Shown here: one piece after another, positions 17,125 to 25,889 of the stretch | Position numbering within the stretch: the stretch's first letter is position 1 | Layout of the letters: each line of letters starts with the position of its first letter | Source of the DNA: Erythrobacter donghaensis | GTDB lineage: Bacteria > Pseudomonadota > Alphaproteobacteria > Sphingomonadales > Sphingomonadaceae | Length of the DNA stretch: 42,284 nucleotides | Direction of reading: 5' to 3' | NCBI RefSeq assembly: GCF_001557325.1 | Contig: NZ_LSJS01000059.1 | Coordinates: forward strand, 1 to 42,284 | Position numbers and translations under genes: made by a program | Notes under the pieces: model-generated | Database searches by the model: none | What the model was told of the DNA's origin: nothing | What the model saw: the letters and a program-made list of their open reading frames with translations, nothing else

Positions 17125-17803
17125 AGCGCCGCTCCCTCCGCGCGAAGTCATTGAGAGCCTGCGTCAGGTGCGCAGGCTCGAAATCGGGCCACAGCGTATC
17201 GACGAAAAGCATTTCCGCATAGGCCGCCTGCCACAGCAGGAAATTCGACAGGCGGATTTCCCCGCTGGTGCGGATCAGGAGGTCGAGCGGGGGGAGATCG
17301 TGGGTGTCGAGGTGGGCGGCAATGGCCTCGATCGTCACCTCGCCGCCCGCTGCCGCCTTCGCCGCCGCGCGCGCGATCTCGTGCTGGCCGCCGTAATTGA
17401 GCGCGACCGCGAGGGTCTGCTGACCGTTCGCGGTCTGTGCAAGGGCATCTTCCAGCATCGCGACGATATCGGGCGCGAGGCTCTGCCAGTCGCCGATGAT
17501 CTTCAGCTTCACATTATTGGCGACAAACTCGGGCAGGTCCGATTTGATGAACCGCCGCATCAGGTTCATGAGGTCATCGACCTCGTCTTCCGAGCGCTTC
17601 CAGTTCTCGCTCGAGAAGGCGTAGAGCGTCAGGCATTCGAGCCCGGTGCCCTCGAGCGAACGCACCAGCCGCCGCACCGCCTCGACCCCGCGCTGGTGGC
17701 CGACCGCGCGCGGCAGGCCCCGCTTCTTGGCCCAGCGGCCATTGCCATCCATGATGATGGCGACATGTCTGGCGCGCGGTTGGTCCAAGCTCTTCCCCAT
17801 CAT
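17111..17803 (-). CDS. uppS: Undecaprenyl diphosphate synthase (cis-prenyltransferase)
   Basis: The 230-residue enzyme condenses isopentenyl units onto farnesyl diphosphate to make the C55 carrier lipid for peptidoglycan and glycan export. The catalytic IIMDGNGRWAKKRGLPRAVGH block sits at about residues 16-36. The C-terminal RTSGEIRLSNFLLWQ and DTLWPDF motifs are intact. It begins 10 bases after frr ends and overlaps cdsA. Length is typical. Confidence 0.97.
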   Translation of the reverse strand: MMGKSLDQPRARHVAIIMDGNGRWAKKRGLPRAVGHQRGVEAVRRLVRSLEGTGLECLTLYAFSSENWKRSEDEVDDLMNLMRRFIKSDLPEFVANNVKLKIIGDWQSLAPDIVAMLEDALAQTANGQQTLAVALNYGGQHEIARAAAKAAAGGEVTIEAIAAHLDTHDLPPLDLLIRTSGEIRLSNFLLWQAAYAEMLFVDTLWPDFEPAHLTQALNDFARRERRYGGR

Positions 17804-17813
17804 CCGTAACGCC

Positions 17814-18371
17814 TTACTGCGTCAGGATTTCCTGTTCCTTCTTGGCGGCCGCCTCGTCAGTCTCCTTGACGTATTGATCGGTCAGCTTCTGCACCTGCTC
17901 TTCGGAGCGCTTGCGATCGTCCTCGGAGATTTCCTTCTTCTTCTCGTCGGCCTTGAGGCTTTCCATCGCGTCGCGGCGCACGTTGCGGATCGCGATCTTG
18001 GCCTTTTCGGCATATTGCCCCGCGAGCTTGGCGAGCTCCTTGCGGCGCTCCTGCGTCAGATCCGGGATCGGCAGGCGCAGGGTCTGGCCGTCGATGATCG
18101 GGTTGAGGCCCAGGTTGGCATAGGCGATCGCCTTTTCCACCGCGTGGAGGTTCGACTTGTCCCACACCTGCACGCTGAGCATCCGCGGCTCGGGCGCCGA
18201 GACGGTCGCGACCTGCTGAAGCGGCATCATCGAGCCGTAGACCTCGACCTGCACCGGATCGAGCAGGGTGGTGTTGGCGCGGCCGGTGCGCAGGCCCTGG
18301 AGATCGCTCTTCAGGCTCTCCACCGCGCCCTTCATCCGGCGCTCGACGTCGGCCTTGTCAAATTGCGGCAT
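17814..18371 (-). CDS. frr: Ribosome recycling factor
   Basis: The 185-residue protein splits post-termination ribosomes together with EF-G. The N-terminal stretch (KGAVESLKSDLQGLRTGRAN) and the C-terminal helical part (REDA-like IAIRNVRRDAMESLKADEKK) are characteristic. It lies in the usual pyrH-frr-uppS order, 17 bases after pyrH, with a good ribosome binding site (GAAGGAACC). No anomaly. Confidence 0.97.
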   Translation of the reverse strand: MPQFDKADVERRMKGAVESLKSDLQGLRTGRANTTLLDPVQVEVYGSMMPLQQVATVSAPEPRMLSVQVWDKSNLHAVEKAIAYANLGLNPIIDGQTLRLPIPDLTQERRKELAKLAGQYAEKAKIAIRNVRRDAMESLKADEKKKEISEDDRKRSEEQVQKLTDQYVKETDEAAAKKEQEILTQ

Positions 18372-18388
18372 GGCTGGTTCCTTCGTTC

Positions 18389-19108
18389 TCAGCTGTCTTG
18401 AACAATGGTCTGGACACCCTCGCCCGCCAGCACGCGGGCAAGGTTGCCCTTCTCGCGGATCGAGAAGACCACGATCGGGATCTTGTTGTCACGGCACAGC
18501 GCCACCGCGGAGGCATCCATCACCTTGAGATTGTCTGCAAGCACGCGGTCGTAAGTGACGGTATCGAAACGGGTGGCCGAGGGGTTCTGCTTGGGATCGC
18601 TGTCATAGACCCCGTCGACACTGGTGCCCTTGAGCAGCGCGTCGCACTTCATTTCCGCCGCGCGCAGCGCCGCGCCGCTGTCGGTGGTGAAATAGGGCGC
18701 GCCCACGCCCGCGGCGAAGATCACCACGCGGCCCTTTTCCAGATGGCGCTCGGCGCGGCGGCGGATCACCGGCTCGCACACCTTGTCCATCTCGATCGCC
18801 GATTGCACGCGGGTCTGGACGCCGAGCTGTTCGAGCGCGTTCTGCATCGCGAGCGCGTTCATTACGGTCGCGAGCATCCCCATGTAGTCGGCCTGCGCGC
18901 GGTCCATGCCCTTGGCGGCGCCCGCCATGCCCCGGAAGATGTTGCCCCCACCGATCACGAGACAGATCTCGAGCCCGGTTTCCTTGGCCGCCTTCACTTC
19001 CTTCGCCAGCTCGGCGACGAATTCGGGGTCGATCCCGAACTGCTGGTTGCCCATCAAGACCTCGCCCGAAAGCTTGAGGAGGACGCGCTTGATGGTGGGC
19101 AGGCTCAT
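18389..19108 (-). CDS. pyrH: Uridylate kinase (UMP kinase)
   Basis: The 239-residue enzyme phosphorylates UMP to UDP with ATP. Motifs seen are [14 protein letters not shown] (about residues 7-20), the [12 protein letters not shown] loop (about 50-61) and the [13 protein letters not shown] nucleotide-binding segment (about 163-175). It is the first gene of the pyrH-to-fabZ series. The 85 bases upstream are shared with a divergent metallophosphoesterase gene and should contain the operon promoter. Confidence 0.97.
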   Translation of the reverse strand: MSLPTIKRVLLKLSGEVLMGNQQFGIDPEFVAELAKEVKAAKETGLEICLVIGGGNIFRGMAGAAKGMDRAQADYMGMLATVMNALAMQNALEQLGVQTRVQSAIEMDKVCEPVIRRRAERHLEKGRVVIFAAGVGAPYFTTDSGAALRAAEMKCDALLKGTSVDGVYDSDPKQNPSATRFDTVTYDRVLADNLKVMDASAVALCRDNKIPIVVFSIREKGNLARVLAGEGVQTIVQDS

Positions 19109-19193
19109 GGGACAGGCAGACTTTCTGGCGGGAGTGGGCTAGCGGGGGCCTTTATCGGGGTGTCACCGTGCTGCCAAGAGGATAGCGGGGATA

Positions 19194-20036
19194 ATGGCCA
19201 AGACAATCATCCGCAGGGCGCTGGTGGCGGCGCTGGTCCTCGCCGTGATGGTCGGGGCCAAGGCGTGGCACGACACGATGCACGCGCCGGTGACCCAGCG
19301 GCTGGTGGTCGAGAGCCCTGCCCTCCCCACCGGATCACGGCCTGTAACCATCGCGCTGCTCTCCGACATCCACGTCGCCGGCCCCGACATGCCGCCCGAA
19401 CGGCTCGCGCGGATCGTGGCGCAGGTCAACGCGCTGAAGCCCGATCTCGTGGCCATCGCGGGCGATCTCGTCAGCGAGAAGCGCACCGCCTCGCACATCT
19501 ACACCGCCGCCGAGGTGATTGCTCCGCTTGGGCGCTTGTCCGCGCCGCTGGGGGTGGTGGTGGTGCCGGGCAATCACGACCACTGGTTCGGATGGGACAA
19601 GCTTGCGGCCGAGCTCGCGCGCTATCCGCAGATAAAGGTGCTGCGAAACGAAGCGCTCACGGCCGGGCCGCTGGTGATCGGCGGGGTGGACGATGACTTC
19701 ACCGGCCAGGCCGATCTGCCCGCGACGGTGGCGGATATGGCGGGCCGCACAGGCGTGCCGGTGGTGCTGAGCCACTCGCCCGACATCTTCCCCAACGTGC
19801 CGGTGCAAGTGCCGCTGGTTCTGGCCGGGCACACCCATTGCGGCCAGATCGCCTGGCCTTGGGGCGGCGCACCCGCGACGATGTCGGACTACGGCGATCT
19901 CTACGCCTGCGGTGTTGTGCGCCAGCACGGCAAGGTGCTCGTGACGAGTGCGGGGCTCGGCACCAGCCTGCTGCCGCTGCGGCTGTTCACTCACCCGGAG
20001 GTATGGCTGATCGAAATCCGCCCGGCGCTGCGCTAA
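19194..20036 (+). CDS. Membrane-anchored metallophosphoesterase
   Basis: The 280-residue calcineurin-like phosphoesterase has an N-terminal membrane anchor (about residues 7-24) and a periplasmic catalytic domain. Metal-binding motifs occur in order: LLSDIHVAG (DxH), AIAGDLVSEK (GDxx), VPGNHDHW (GNHD), VLSHSPD and LAGHTHCGQI (GHTH). This resembles the YaeI/YkuE group, which act on lipid-linked or nucleotide phosphates; the substrate here is not known. The gene is divergent from pyrH and stands alone. The ATG at 19194 has GAGGATAGCGGGG upstream as a plausible ribosome binding site. Confidence 0.88.
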   Translation: MAKTIIRRALVAALVLAVMVGAKAWHDTMHAPVTQRLVVESPALPTGSRPVTIALLSDIHVAGPDMPPERLARIVAQVNALKPDLVAIAGDLVSEKRTASHIYTAAEVIAPLGRLSAPLGVVVVPGNHDHWFGWDKLAAELARYPQIKVLRNEALTAGPLVIGGVDDDFTGQADLPATVADMAGRTGVPVVLSHSPDIFPNVPVQVPLVLAGHTHCGQIAWPWGGAPATMSDYGDLYACGVVRQHGKVLVTSAGLGTSLLPLRLFTHPEVWLIEIRPALR

Positions 20037-20051
20037 GGCTGCGCGCCGGAA

Positions 20052-20363
20052 CTAGCCCTTGATGATGGCCCAGACACGGGCGCTGATCGGGCGCATCTCT
20101 GCAACAGAGGCGTTGGTTTCCTCATGCGTGAGACTGCCATCGTCGCGCGAGGTGCGGATCGCCTCCCAGCGGTCGTAAACTTCGCCGCCAGCCTTGATCG
20201 CGGCAGCAAGCTCGTGATCGCCTGCTGCCTCAAGATTGCGCACGCAGACCTTCCATCGCTGCTCGAACCCATGGTGGCACAGAAACCAAGAAAGATCCTT
20301 GAATGACAGGACGCGCCTCGCGTCCTCGGCAGATACGCCCTTGATCCAGATATCGTCATTCAT
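20052..20363 (-). CDS. Hypothetical protein (103 aa)
   Basis: I do not recognise this protein. It begins MNDDIWIKGVSAEDARRVLSFK, is acidic and soluble without a signal peptide, and has a Trp/His/Cys-containing core (DLSWFLCHHGFEQRWKVCV, about residues 23-41) and helical C-terminal half. It ends 16 bases from the convergent metallophosphoesterase stop. GC content in two 60-base lines within it is 57-62%, against 68% in a line from the neighbouring gene, so it may be a later arrival. The ATG at 20363 is preferred over the longer in-frame start at 20420, which adds a Pro-rich leader. Confidence 0.6.
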   Translation of the reverse strand: MNDDIWIKGVSAEDARRVLSFKDLSWFLCHHGFEQRWKVCVRNLEAAGDHELAAAIKAGGEVYDRWEAIRTSRDDGSLTHEETNASVAEMRPISARVWAIIKG

Positions 20364-20466
20364 CCCGCTCGGCTCCGGCTGTAGTGCGTGCGGGGGGCCA
20401 TCGAAAGCCCCGGGCGCCATGCCGGACGAACATAAGGCTAAGTGGCAACCAACGGGTAAATAAGCA

Positions 20467-20503
20467 AAACGGCCGCCTCAGCGCTGAGCTGCGACGGCCG
20501 CTT
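20467..20503 (-). terminator. Intrinsic terminator of rpsB-tsf
   Basis: On the minus strand AAGCGGCCG pairs with CGGCCGTTT (with one G-T pair). Inside is a second perfect hairpin CTCAGC/GCTGAG. The stem runs into TTTTGC. It lies about 23 bases past the tsf stop, the expected place for an operon terminator. Confidence 0.65.
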
Positions 20504-20525
20504 ACGATGCGATGGAATGAAGGGA

Positions 20526-21452
20526 TCAGCCCTTCAGCGTCGCTGCCACTTCCGCGGCGAAATCGACTTCTTCCTTCTCGATGCCTTCGCCGAGCTGGAA
20601 GCGCACGTAGTCGACGAGCTTGATCGACTTGCCCGCGTCCTTGGCGGCCTTGGCGATGTATTCTTCCACGGTCGCCTTGCCGTCCTTGACGAAGATCTGG
20701 CTGAGCAGCGCGTTCTCCTTGGCGAACTTCTTCACCGCGCCTTCGACCATCTTGGCCTGCACGTCGGCGGGCTTGCCGCTTTCGGCAGCCTTTTCGGCGG
20801 CGATCTTGCGTTCGCGCTCGATCACGTCGGCGTCGAGACCGTCAGCGTCGAGCGCCTGCGGGAACATCGCGGCAGCGTGCTGGGCGATGTCCTTGCCCAG
20901 AGCGTTGAGCGTGTCGGCATCGGCGTCCGATTCCAGCGCGACGAGCACGCCGATCTTGCCGAGGCCGTCGGCGGCCGCGTTGTGGATGTAGGGAACCACG
21001 GCACCCTGCGTCACGGCGACCTGCTTGATGCGGCGGATCTGCTGGTTCTCGCCGATGGTGGCGACGTTCTCGGTCAGCTTGTCACCCACGGTGCCGCCGC
21101 CCGGATAGGCGGCCGCCTTGAGGGCTTCGACGTCGCTGGTGCCGACCTCGAGCGCGACCGCGGTGGCATTGCGCACGAAGCTCTGGAACTGGTCGTTCTT
21201 GGCGACGAAATCGGTTTCCGAGTTGATCTCGACCGCCACGCCCTTGGTGCCCGCGACGAGCACGCCGACCAGACCTTCGGCCGCGGTGCGGCTCGACTTC
21301 TTCTGGGCGGTGGCGAGGCCCTTGGCGCGCAGCGCGTCGACCGCGGCCTCGATGTCGCCGCCCGCTTCGGTCAGCGCTTTCTTGGCATCCATCATGCCAG
21401 CGCCGGTGCGCTCGCGCAGCTTCTTCACGTCGGCGACGGAAATATCGGCCAT
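20526..21452 (-). CDS. tsf: Elongation factor Ts
   Basis: The 308-residue guanine-nucleotide exchange factor for EF-Tu is encoded here. The N-terminal UBA-like domain ([21 protein letters not shown], about residues 9-29) and the [10 protein letters not shown] motif (about 80-89) that contacts EF-Tu are visible. It follows rpsB in the conserved rpsB-tsf order with a 126-base spacer. A terminator follows at 20467-20503. Confidence 0.97.
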   Translation of the reverse strand: MADISVADVKKLRERTGAGMMDAKKALTEAGGDIEAAVDALRAKGLATAQKKSSRTAAEGLVGVLVAGTKGVAVEINSETDFVAKNDQFQSFVRNATAVALEVGTSDVEALKAAAYPGGGTVGDKLTENVATIGENQQIRRIKQVAVTQGAVVPYIHNAAADGLGKIGVLVALESDADADTLNALGKDIAQHAAAMFPQALDADGLDADVIERERKIAAEKAAESGKPADVQAKMVEGAVKKFAKENALLSQIFVKDGKATVEEYIAKAAKDAGKSIKLVDYVRFQLGEGIEKEEVDFAAEVAATLKG

Positions 21453-21578
21453 GGAGAATTCCTTTATGTGTGTTGTCGGGCGCCCGGCCCTGCCGTCCGG
21501 AAGGGAGGCAATGCCGGGCGCGCTAGAGGGGGATTGTGACGGGGGATTGACGCTGTGCGCCTGCCCCCGCGCAAAAGA

Positions 21579-22361
21579 TCAGGCTTCGGCGTCTTCCGCG
21601 GCCGGTTCCTCGACCACGACGTCTTCCGCCGGAGGCTCGGCCATCGCGCCGAAATCGCTCGACACGTCGGCCTGGAACTTGCCCTTGCCGGCAAGCGCGG
21701 CTTCGCCGATCGCCTGGCAGTAGAGGCGCACGGCGCGGCTCGCATCGTCATTGCCCGGAACCGGGAAGGCGATGCCGCTCGGATCGACGTTGGTGTCGAG
21801 GATCGCGATCACCGGGATGCCGAGCACGCCGGCTTCCTTGATCGCGAGGTCTTCCTTGTTGGCGTCGATCACGAACATCACGTCCGGAATGCCGCCCATG
21901 TCGCGGATGCCGCCGAGCGACAGCTCCAGCTTCTCGCGCTCACGGGTAAGCTGGAGGACTTCCTTCTTGGTGAAGCCCGAGGTGTCGCCCGAGAGCATTT
22001 CCTCGAGGCTCTTCAAGCGGCGAATCGAGCCCGAGATGGTCTTCCAGTTGGTGAGCATCCCGCCAAGCCAGCGGTGGTTGACGAAGTGCTGGCCCGACAT
22101 GCGCGCGGCCTCGGCGATCGGCTCCTGCGCCTGGCGCTTGGTGCCGACGAACAGCACCTTGCCGCCCGAACGCACGGTCGATTCGACGAAGTCGAGCGCG
22201 CGCGCGAACAGCGGCACGGTCTGCGACAGGTCGATGATGTGAACCCCGTTGCGCGCGCCGAAGATGTACGGCTTCATGCGCGGGTTCCAGCGGTGGGTCT
22301 GGTGGCCGAAGTGAGCGCCGGCCTCGATCAATGCTTGCATGGTGACGACGGGAGCCGCCAT
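21579..22361 (-). CDS. rpsB: 30S ribosomal protein S2
   Basis: The 260-residue small-subunit protein has the conserved [20 protein letters not shown] (about residues 8-27) and the [16 protein letters not shown] and [15 protein letters not shown] blocks. An acidic tail ([13 protein letters not shown]) ends it. The ATG at 22361 has a strong GGAAAGGAAAT ribosome binding site, so the longer in-frame start at 22424 is rejected. The leader of nearly 300 bases upstream contains GC-rich dyads (for example around 22380-22430) and could carry S2 autoregulation. I see no motif that proves it. Confidence 0.96.
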   Translation of the reverse strand: MAAPVVTMQALIEAGAHFGHQTHRWNPRMKPYIFGARNGVHIIDLSQTVPLFARALDFVESTVRSGGKVLFVGTKRQAQEPIAEAARMSGQHFVNHRWLGGMLTNWKTISGSIRRLKSLEEMLSGDTSGFTKKEVLQLTREREKLELSLGGIRDMGGIPDVMFVIDANKEDLAIKEAGVLGIPVIAILDTNVDPSGIAFPVPGNDDASRAVRLYCQAIGEAALAGKGKFQADVSSDFGAMAEPPAEDVVVEEPAAEDAEA

Positions 22362-22655
22362 AGGTATTTCCTTTCCGGTTGTTCCTCTGGAAGGCTGGAA
22401 CCGCGTGTGCGGAGCGTCCCGCAAACGGCACCGGTATGAGCGCCTTCCATGTGAATTTGCCTCGGTTTCGGGCCGAACGCCCTTGCCGGAGCGAGCGCGC
22501 CATTAGCGGGGTGAACGCAGGAAATCCAGTCCTCGATCGCTCCTTACGGAAAATTCCTCACCACATTGGTCACGATTGCGCTTGACTCGGCGGAACAGTT
22601 GGAGAACAAAGCGACAGAACAAACGTGGAACTATCGGACATAGGGGTAAACCCGC

Positions 22656-22925
22656 ATGCTATCTCTCGCCATCGCCGTCCTGTTCACCCTCTCCGGTCTG
22701 ATCGCGCTTGCGACGGTCGCGCACTGTCTCCTCGAAGCGCGCGCCGCCTATGCGCGGCTGATGCGGGAGGGTGAGGTGATGCGTGCCGGGTTCGCGCTCC
22801 AGGCCGCAGCGATCGAGATGGCGCTGCGCCCGCGGGTGGCGGCGCCCCCGCACCGCGCGGTCGCTATGCGGCGGGCGGCGCAGCCGGGTGGAGCTCGGCT
22901 TGCGCAGCCTGCTTTCGCCGCCTGA
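22656..22925 (+). CDS. Small single-pass membrane protein, hypothetical
   Basis: The 89-residue protein is not assigned to a family. An N-terminal membrane helix (about residues 2-24, MLSLAIAVLFTLSGLIALA) is followed by an Arg/Ala-rich amphipathic region. A plausible ribosome binding site (AGGGGT) lies upstream, and a TTGACT box at 22582-22587 might be a promoter -35. The last 62 bases overlap the 3' end of pssA on the opposite strand, an antisense tail-to-tail overlap. The helix and ribosome binding site support a real gene, but no homologue is known to me. Confidence 0.5.
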   Translation: MLSLAIAVLFTLSGLIALATVAHCLLEARAAYARLMREGEVMRAGFALQAAAIEMALRPRVAAPPHRAVAMRRAAQPGGARLAQPAFAA

Positions 22926-23757
22926 TCCGGGCGTATCTGACGAGACCATAAGGCATCAGCGCTAGATAGACGATGCTGATCGCTGCCAGCGTCCACCACG
23001 GCTCGAGCAGCAGCGCGGCAAAAGCGAGGCCGGTGAAGGCAATCAGCGGCAGGCGGATTGCACGGCGCGGCCGCAGCGAGGCCCAGCTCAGCGTCGGCAT
23101 GTTCGAGATCATCAGCCCGGCGATCAGCGTCAGCCAGGCGGTCATGAACACCGGCTCGCGGAAGGCGGCGTAGCCCGTTTCGAACCACAGGTAGAAGGGC
23201 GTGAAGGCAAGCCCCGCCCCGACCGGCGCGGGCACCCCGGTCAGGAACCCGGCCGACTTGTGCGGCTGGTCGTCGACATCGATGCGGGCGTTGAACCGCG
23301 CCAGCCTGAGCGCGCAGCAGATCGCGAAGGCGAGCGCGGCGAACCAGCCGAACCGCTCCCATCCCTGTAGCGACCAGAGGAACAGGATCAGCGCGGGCGC
23401 GACCCCGAAGGACAGCGAATCGGCAAGCGAATCGAGCTCGGCCCCGAAGCGCGACTGGGCGTTGAGCAGCCGCGCGATACGCCCGTCGATCCCGTCGAGC
23501 ACGCCCGCCAGCACCACCAGCCCGATCGCGAAAGCCCACTGCCCGTCGATCGCGAAGCGAATCCCGGTCAGCCCCGAACACAGCGCCGCCGCGGTCACCG
23601 CATTGGGGAGCATCGCCCGCAGGGTCAGCCCGCTGCCGTCACCCGCGGCGCGCGCATCCTCGTCCTCGGCCGCCTTGGGGCCGAGCCGCGCCGGCAGGTA
23701 GCGCGCGCCCGGCAGCTTGCGCCCCGGGCCCTTCTTGCGCGGCGGGGGCAGGTTCAT
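22864..23757 (-). CDS. pssA: CDP-diacylglycerol--serine O-phosphatidyltransferase
   Basis: The 297-residue membrane enzyme makes phosphatidylserine from CDP-diacylglycerol and serine. The CDP-alcohol phosphotransferase motif is visible as [27 protein letters not shown] (positions about 117-143, with the DG...AR...G...D...D ligands). About seven membrane helices follow. A basic N-terminal segment ([13 protein letters not shown]) precedes them. The ATG at 23757 overlaps the psd stop (ATGA), so psd and pssA are translationally coupled. The C-terminal tail overlaps the small gene at 22656 on the other strand. Confidence 0.95.
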   Translation of the reverse strand: MNLPPPRKKGPGRKLPGARYLPARLGPKAAEDEDARAAGDGSGLTLRAMLPNAVTAAALCSGLTGIRFAIDGQWAFAIGLVVLAGVLDGIDGRIARLLNAQSRFGAELDSLADSLSFGVAPALILFLWSLQGWERFGWFAALAFAICCALRLARFNARIDVDDQPHKSAGFLTGVPAPVGAGLAFTPFYLWFETGYAAFREPVFMTAWLTLIAGLMISNMPTLSWASLRPRRAIRLPLIAFTGLAFAALLLEPWWTLAAISIVYLALMPYGLVRYARIRRRKQAAQAELHPAAPPAA

Positions 23758-24506
23758 TGCGAGATTCCCTCGATGAGACCACGCTGGCCGATCTCGGCGA
23801 GCACCGTCTCGCCCGCGATCACGCTCTGCCCGATCATGACCCTGGGGTCGGTTCCGGCCGGAAGATAGACGTCGACCCGGCTGCCGAACCGGATCAGCCC
23901 CACCCGCTGCCCCTTGGCGAGGATGTCGCCGGGCTTGACGAAGGGCACGATCCGCCGCGCCACCAGCCCCGCGATCTGGGTGAAGCCGACGCGCAAGCCA
24001 TCGGAGCGCTCGATCAGCAGGTGCTGGCGCTCGTTCTCCTCGCTCGCCTTGTCGAGTTCGGCACTGACAAAGCGGCCGGGGATGTAGACCACCCGGCGCA
24101 CCGTGCCGCCCACCGGCGTGCGGTTGATGTGGACATCGAAGACGCTCATGAAGATCGAGACCCGCGTGACCGGGCCCGCGGGCAGGCCCGGATGGCCCGA
24201 ACCGTCGTCGATCTGGAGTTCGAGCGGGGGTTCGACCTCCCGGATGAGGCTGACGATCCCGTCGGCGGGCGAGAGGATCACGTTGTCGGCCTGCGGCACC
24301 ACGCGCTCGGGATCGCGGAAGAAGGCGAAAATGCCGGCCGAGAGCACGAAAAGCGGCCAGCCGATGATCTCCCAGCCGAGCACGAGCAGGAAGAACAGGC
24401 TCGCAGCGACCGCGATCAGCCCGAACTTGCGTCCCTCGGGATGGATCGCGGGCCAGTCCCAGCCCGCCTCGCCGCGGCCCTTGTTGTCGAGGATTTCGCC
24501 TGCCAT
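23754..24506 (-). CDS. psd: Phosphatidylserine decarboxylase (short prokaryotic type)
   Basis: The 250-residue proenzyme converts phosphatidylserine to phosphatidylethanolamine. The FFRDPER and ILSPADGIV blocks (about residues 62-86) and the [12 protein letters not shown] segment are seen. The latter contains the Gly-Ser bond cleaved to make the pyruvoyl group. An N-terminal membrane hairpin lies at about 27-60. Short-type length and motif match Sinorhizobium-style Psd. It is upstream of and coupled to pssA, so the PE branch is encoded as one unit. Confidence 0.95.
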   Translation of the reverse strand: MAGEILDNKGRGEAGWDWPAIHPEGRKFGLIAVAASLFFLLVLGWEIIGWPLFVLSAGIFAFFRDPERVVPQADNVILSPADGIVSLIREVEPPLELQIDDGSGHPGLPAGPVTRVSIFMSVFDVHINRTPVGGTVRRVVYIPGRFVSAELDKASEENERQHLLIERSDGLRVGFTQIAGLVARRIVPFVKPGDILAKGQRVGLIRFGSRVDVYLPAGTDPRVMIGQSVIAGETVLAEIGQRGLIEGISQ

Positions 24507-24557
24507 GGCTCACGCTTCTAGGGAGAGCTTGCGCCCCCCGCAAGGCAAGTCGCCCGC

Positions 24558-25703
24558 TCAGCCCACCTTGCGCACGAACACCGTGCCCGCCGAGTAGCCC
24601 GCGCCGAACGAGCAGATCAGCCCGGTGTCGCCCGGATCAAGTTCCTCATTATGCTGATGAAAGGCGATGATCGAGCCGGCGCTCGAGGTGTTGCCGTAGG
24701 TGTCGAGCACGGTCGGGCTCTCGTCGTCCGAGGCCTCGTGGCCGAGCACGCGCTGCGCGATCAACCGGTTCATCCCCGCGTTGGCCTGATGCAGCCACAG
24801 CCGCCGCAAGCCCGCCGGATCGATGCCGAGCCGCGCCGCCTCGTCGATGATCATCTGCGCGACCATCGGCACCACTTCCTTGAAAACCTTGCGCCCTTCC
24901 TGGACGAACAGCTTGTCGGGCATGCCTTCCCCCTCGGGCGCGGCGCGGTTGAGGAAGCCGAAATTGTTGCGGATGTTGTTCGAGAACACCGTCTTCAGCT
25001 TCGTACCGAGGATCTCCCAGTGCTGCGCGGGCGCAATCGCGGCGTCCTCCACCAGCACCGCGGTCGCCACGTCGCCGAAGATGAAGTGGCTGTCGCGGTC
25101 GCGCCAGTTCAAGTGGCCCGAGGTGATCTCGGGGCTGACCACCAGCACGCTGCGGGCATTGCCCGATCGCACATAATCGGCCGCGGTCTGGATGCCGAAG
25201 GTCGCCGAGGAGCAGGCGACGTTCATGTCGAAACCGAAGCCCTCGATCCCGAGCGCCTGCTGGATCTCGATCGCCATCGCCGGGTAGGCGCGCTGCATGT
25301 TGGAGGCGGCGCACAGCACCGCGTCGACATCCTCGGGCCGCCGCCCGGCCCGCTCCAGCGCCTGCCGTGCGGCAGCGACGCCGATTTCGGCCATCACCGA
25401 AATCTCGTCGTTCGCGCGCTCGGGCAGGCGCGGGCACATGATCTCGGGATCGAGGATCGGCGCCTTGCTCATCACGTGGCGCGCCTTGATCCCGCTCGCC
25501 TTCTCGATGAACTCGACCGAGGAATGGGCCAGCGGCTCGGCGTCCGGATTGGCGGCGTTGTGGCGGTCAACGAAGGCGTTGAAGCTGGCGACCAGCTCTT
25601 CGTTGGTGATGCTCTCGGGCGGCGTGAACAGGCCGGTGGCGGAGATGACGGGGCGCCCGGTCAGTTCGGCGGTGAGCGCGGGGGTCTGTTGCGATTCCTG
25701 CAT
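24558..25703 (-). CDS. Beta-ketoacyl-ACP synthase III-like ketosynthase
   Basis: The 381-residue thiolase-fold enzyme has the KAS III catalytic triad: Cys164 (NVACSSATFG), His305 (LHQANAGMN) and Asn338 (TYGNTSSAGS). It has a longer N-terminal half than housekeeping FabH (about 320 residues), with an extra FNAFVDRHNAANPDAEPL segment. This resembles, from memory, the Pseudomonas PA3286-type KAS III that primes from medium-chain acyl-CoA, so it may condense a longer acyl-CoA with malonyl-ACP. The start at 25703 (MQESQQTPAL) has AAGAGAG upstream. It is divergent from a GNAT-like gene 186 bases away. Reaction is clear as a class; the acyl substrate is inferred. Confidence 0.88.
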   Translation of the reverse strand: MQESQQTPALTAELTGRPVISATGLFTPPESITNEELVASFNAFVDRHNAANPDAEPLAHSSVEFIEKASGIKARHVMSKAPILDPEIMCPRLPERANDEISVMAEIGVAAARQALERAGRRPEDVDAVLCAASNMQRAYPAMAIEIQQALGIEGFGFDMNVACSSATFGIQTAADYVRSGNARSVLVVSPEITSGHLNWRDRDSHFIFGDVATAVLVEDAAIAPAQHWEILGTKLKTVFSNNIRNNFGFLNRAAPEGEGMPDKLFVQEGRKVFKEVVPMVAQMIIDEAARLGIDPAGLRRLWLHQANAGMNRLIAQRVLGHEASDDESPTVLDTYGNTSSAGSIIAFHQHNEELDPGDTGLICSFGAGYSAGTVFVRKVG

Positions 25704-25889
25704 GGATCTCTCTTGCGTGCCCAAATCGTGAGGGGCGCGCGGCATTACGCCGCCGCTCGGCCGCCTGCAAGGCCTCGCCGATGTTGTCCGCACGGTTCAC
25801 GGCCCCGCAGTGTCAAGATCACGTCACGATCACGCGCCACTGCGCAAGCCGCCGGGCGGTCTCCTGCCGCCCGCACGGGTGGAGCATCC

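Noticed and set aside
22362..22655. Possible S2 leader regulatory RNA
   Set aside because: GC-rich dyads are present, but I could not match a conserved leader motif, so I did not list it as an RNA feature.
24651..25889. N-terminal extension of the GNAT-like frame opposite the ketosynthase
   Set aside because: The extension is antisense to the KAS III gene and has shadow composition. A TTG start with a ribosome binding site at 25890 is more credible.
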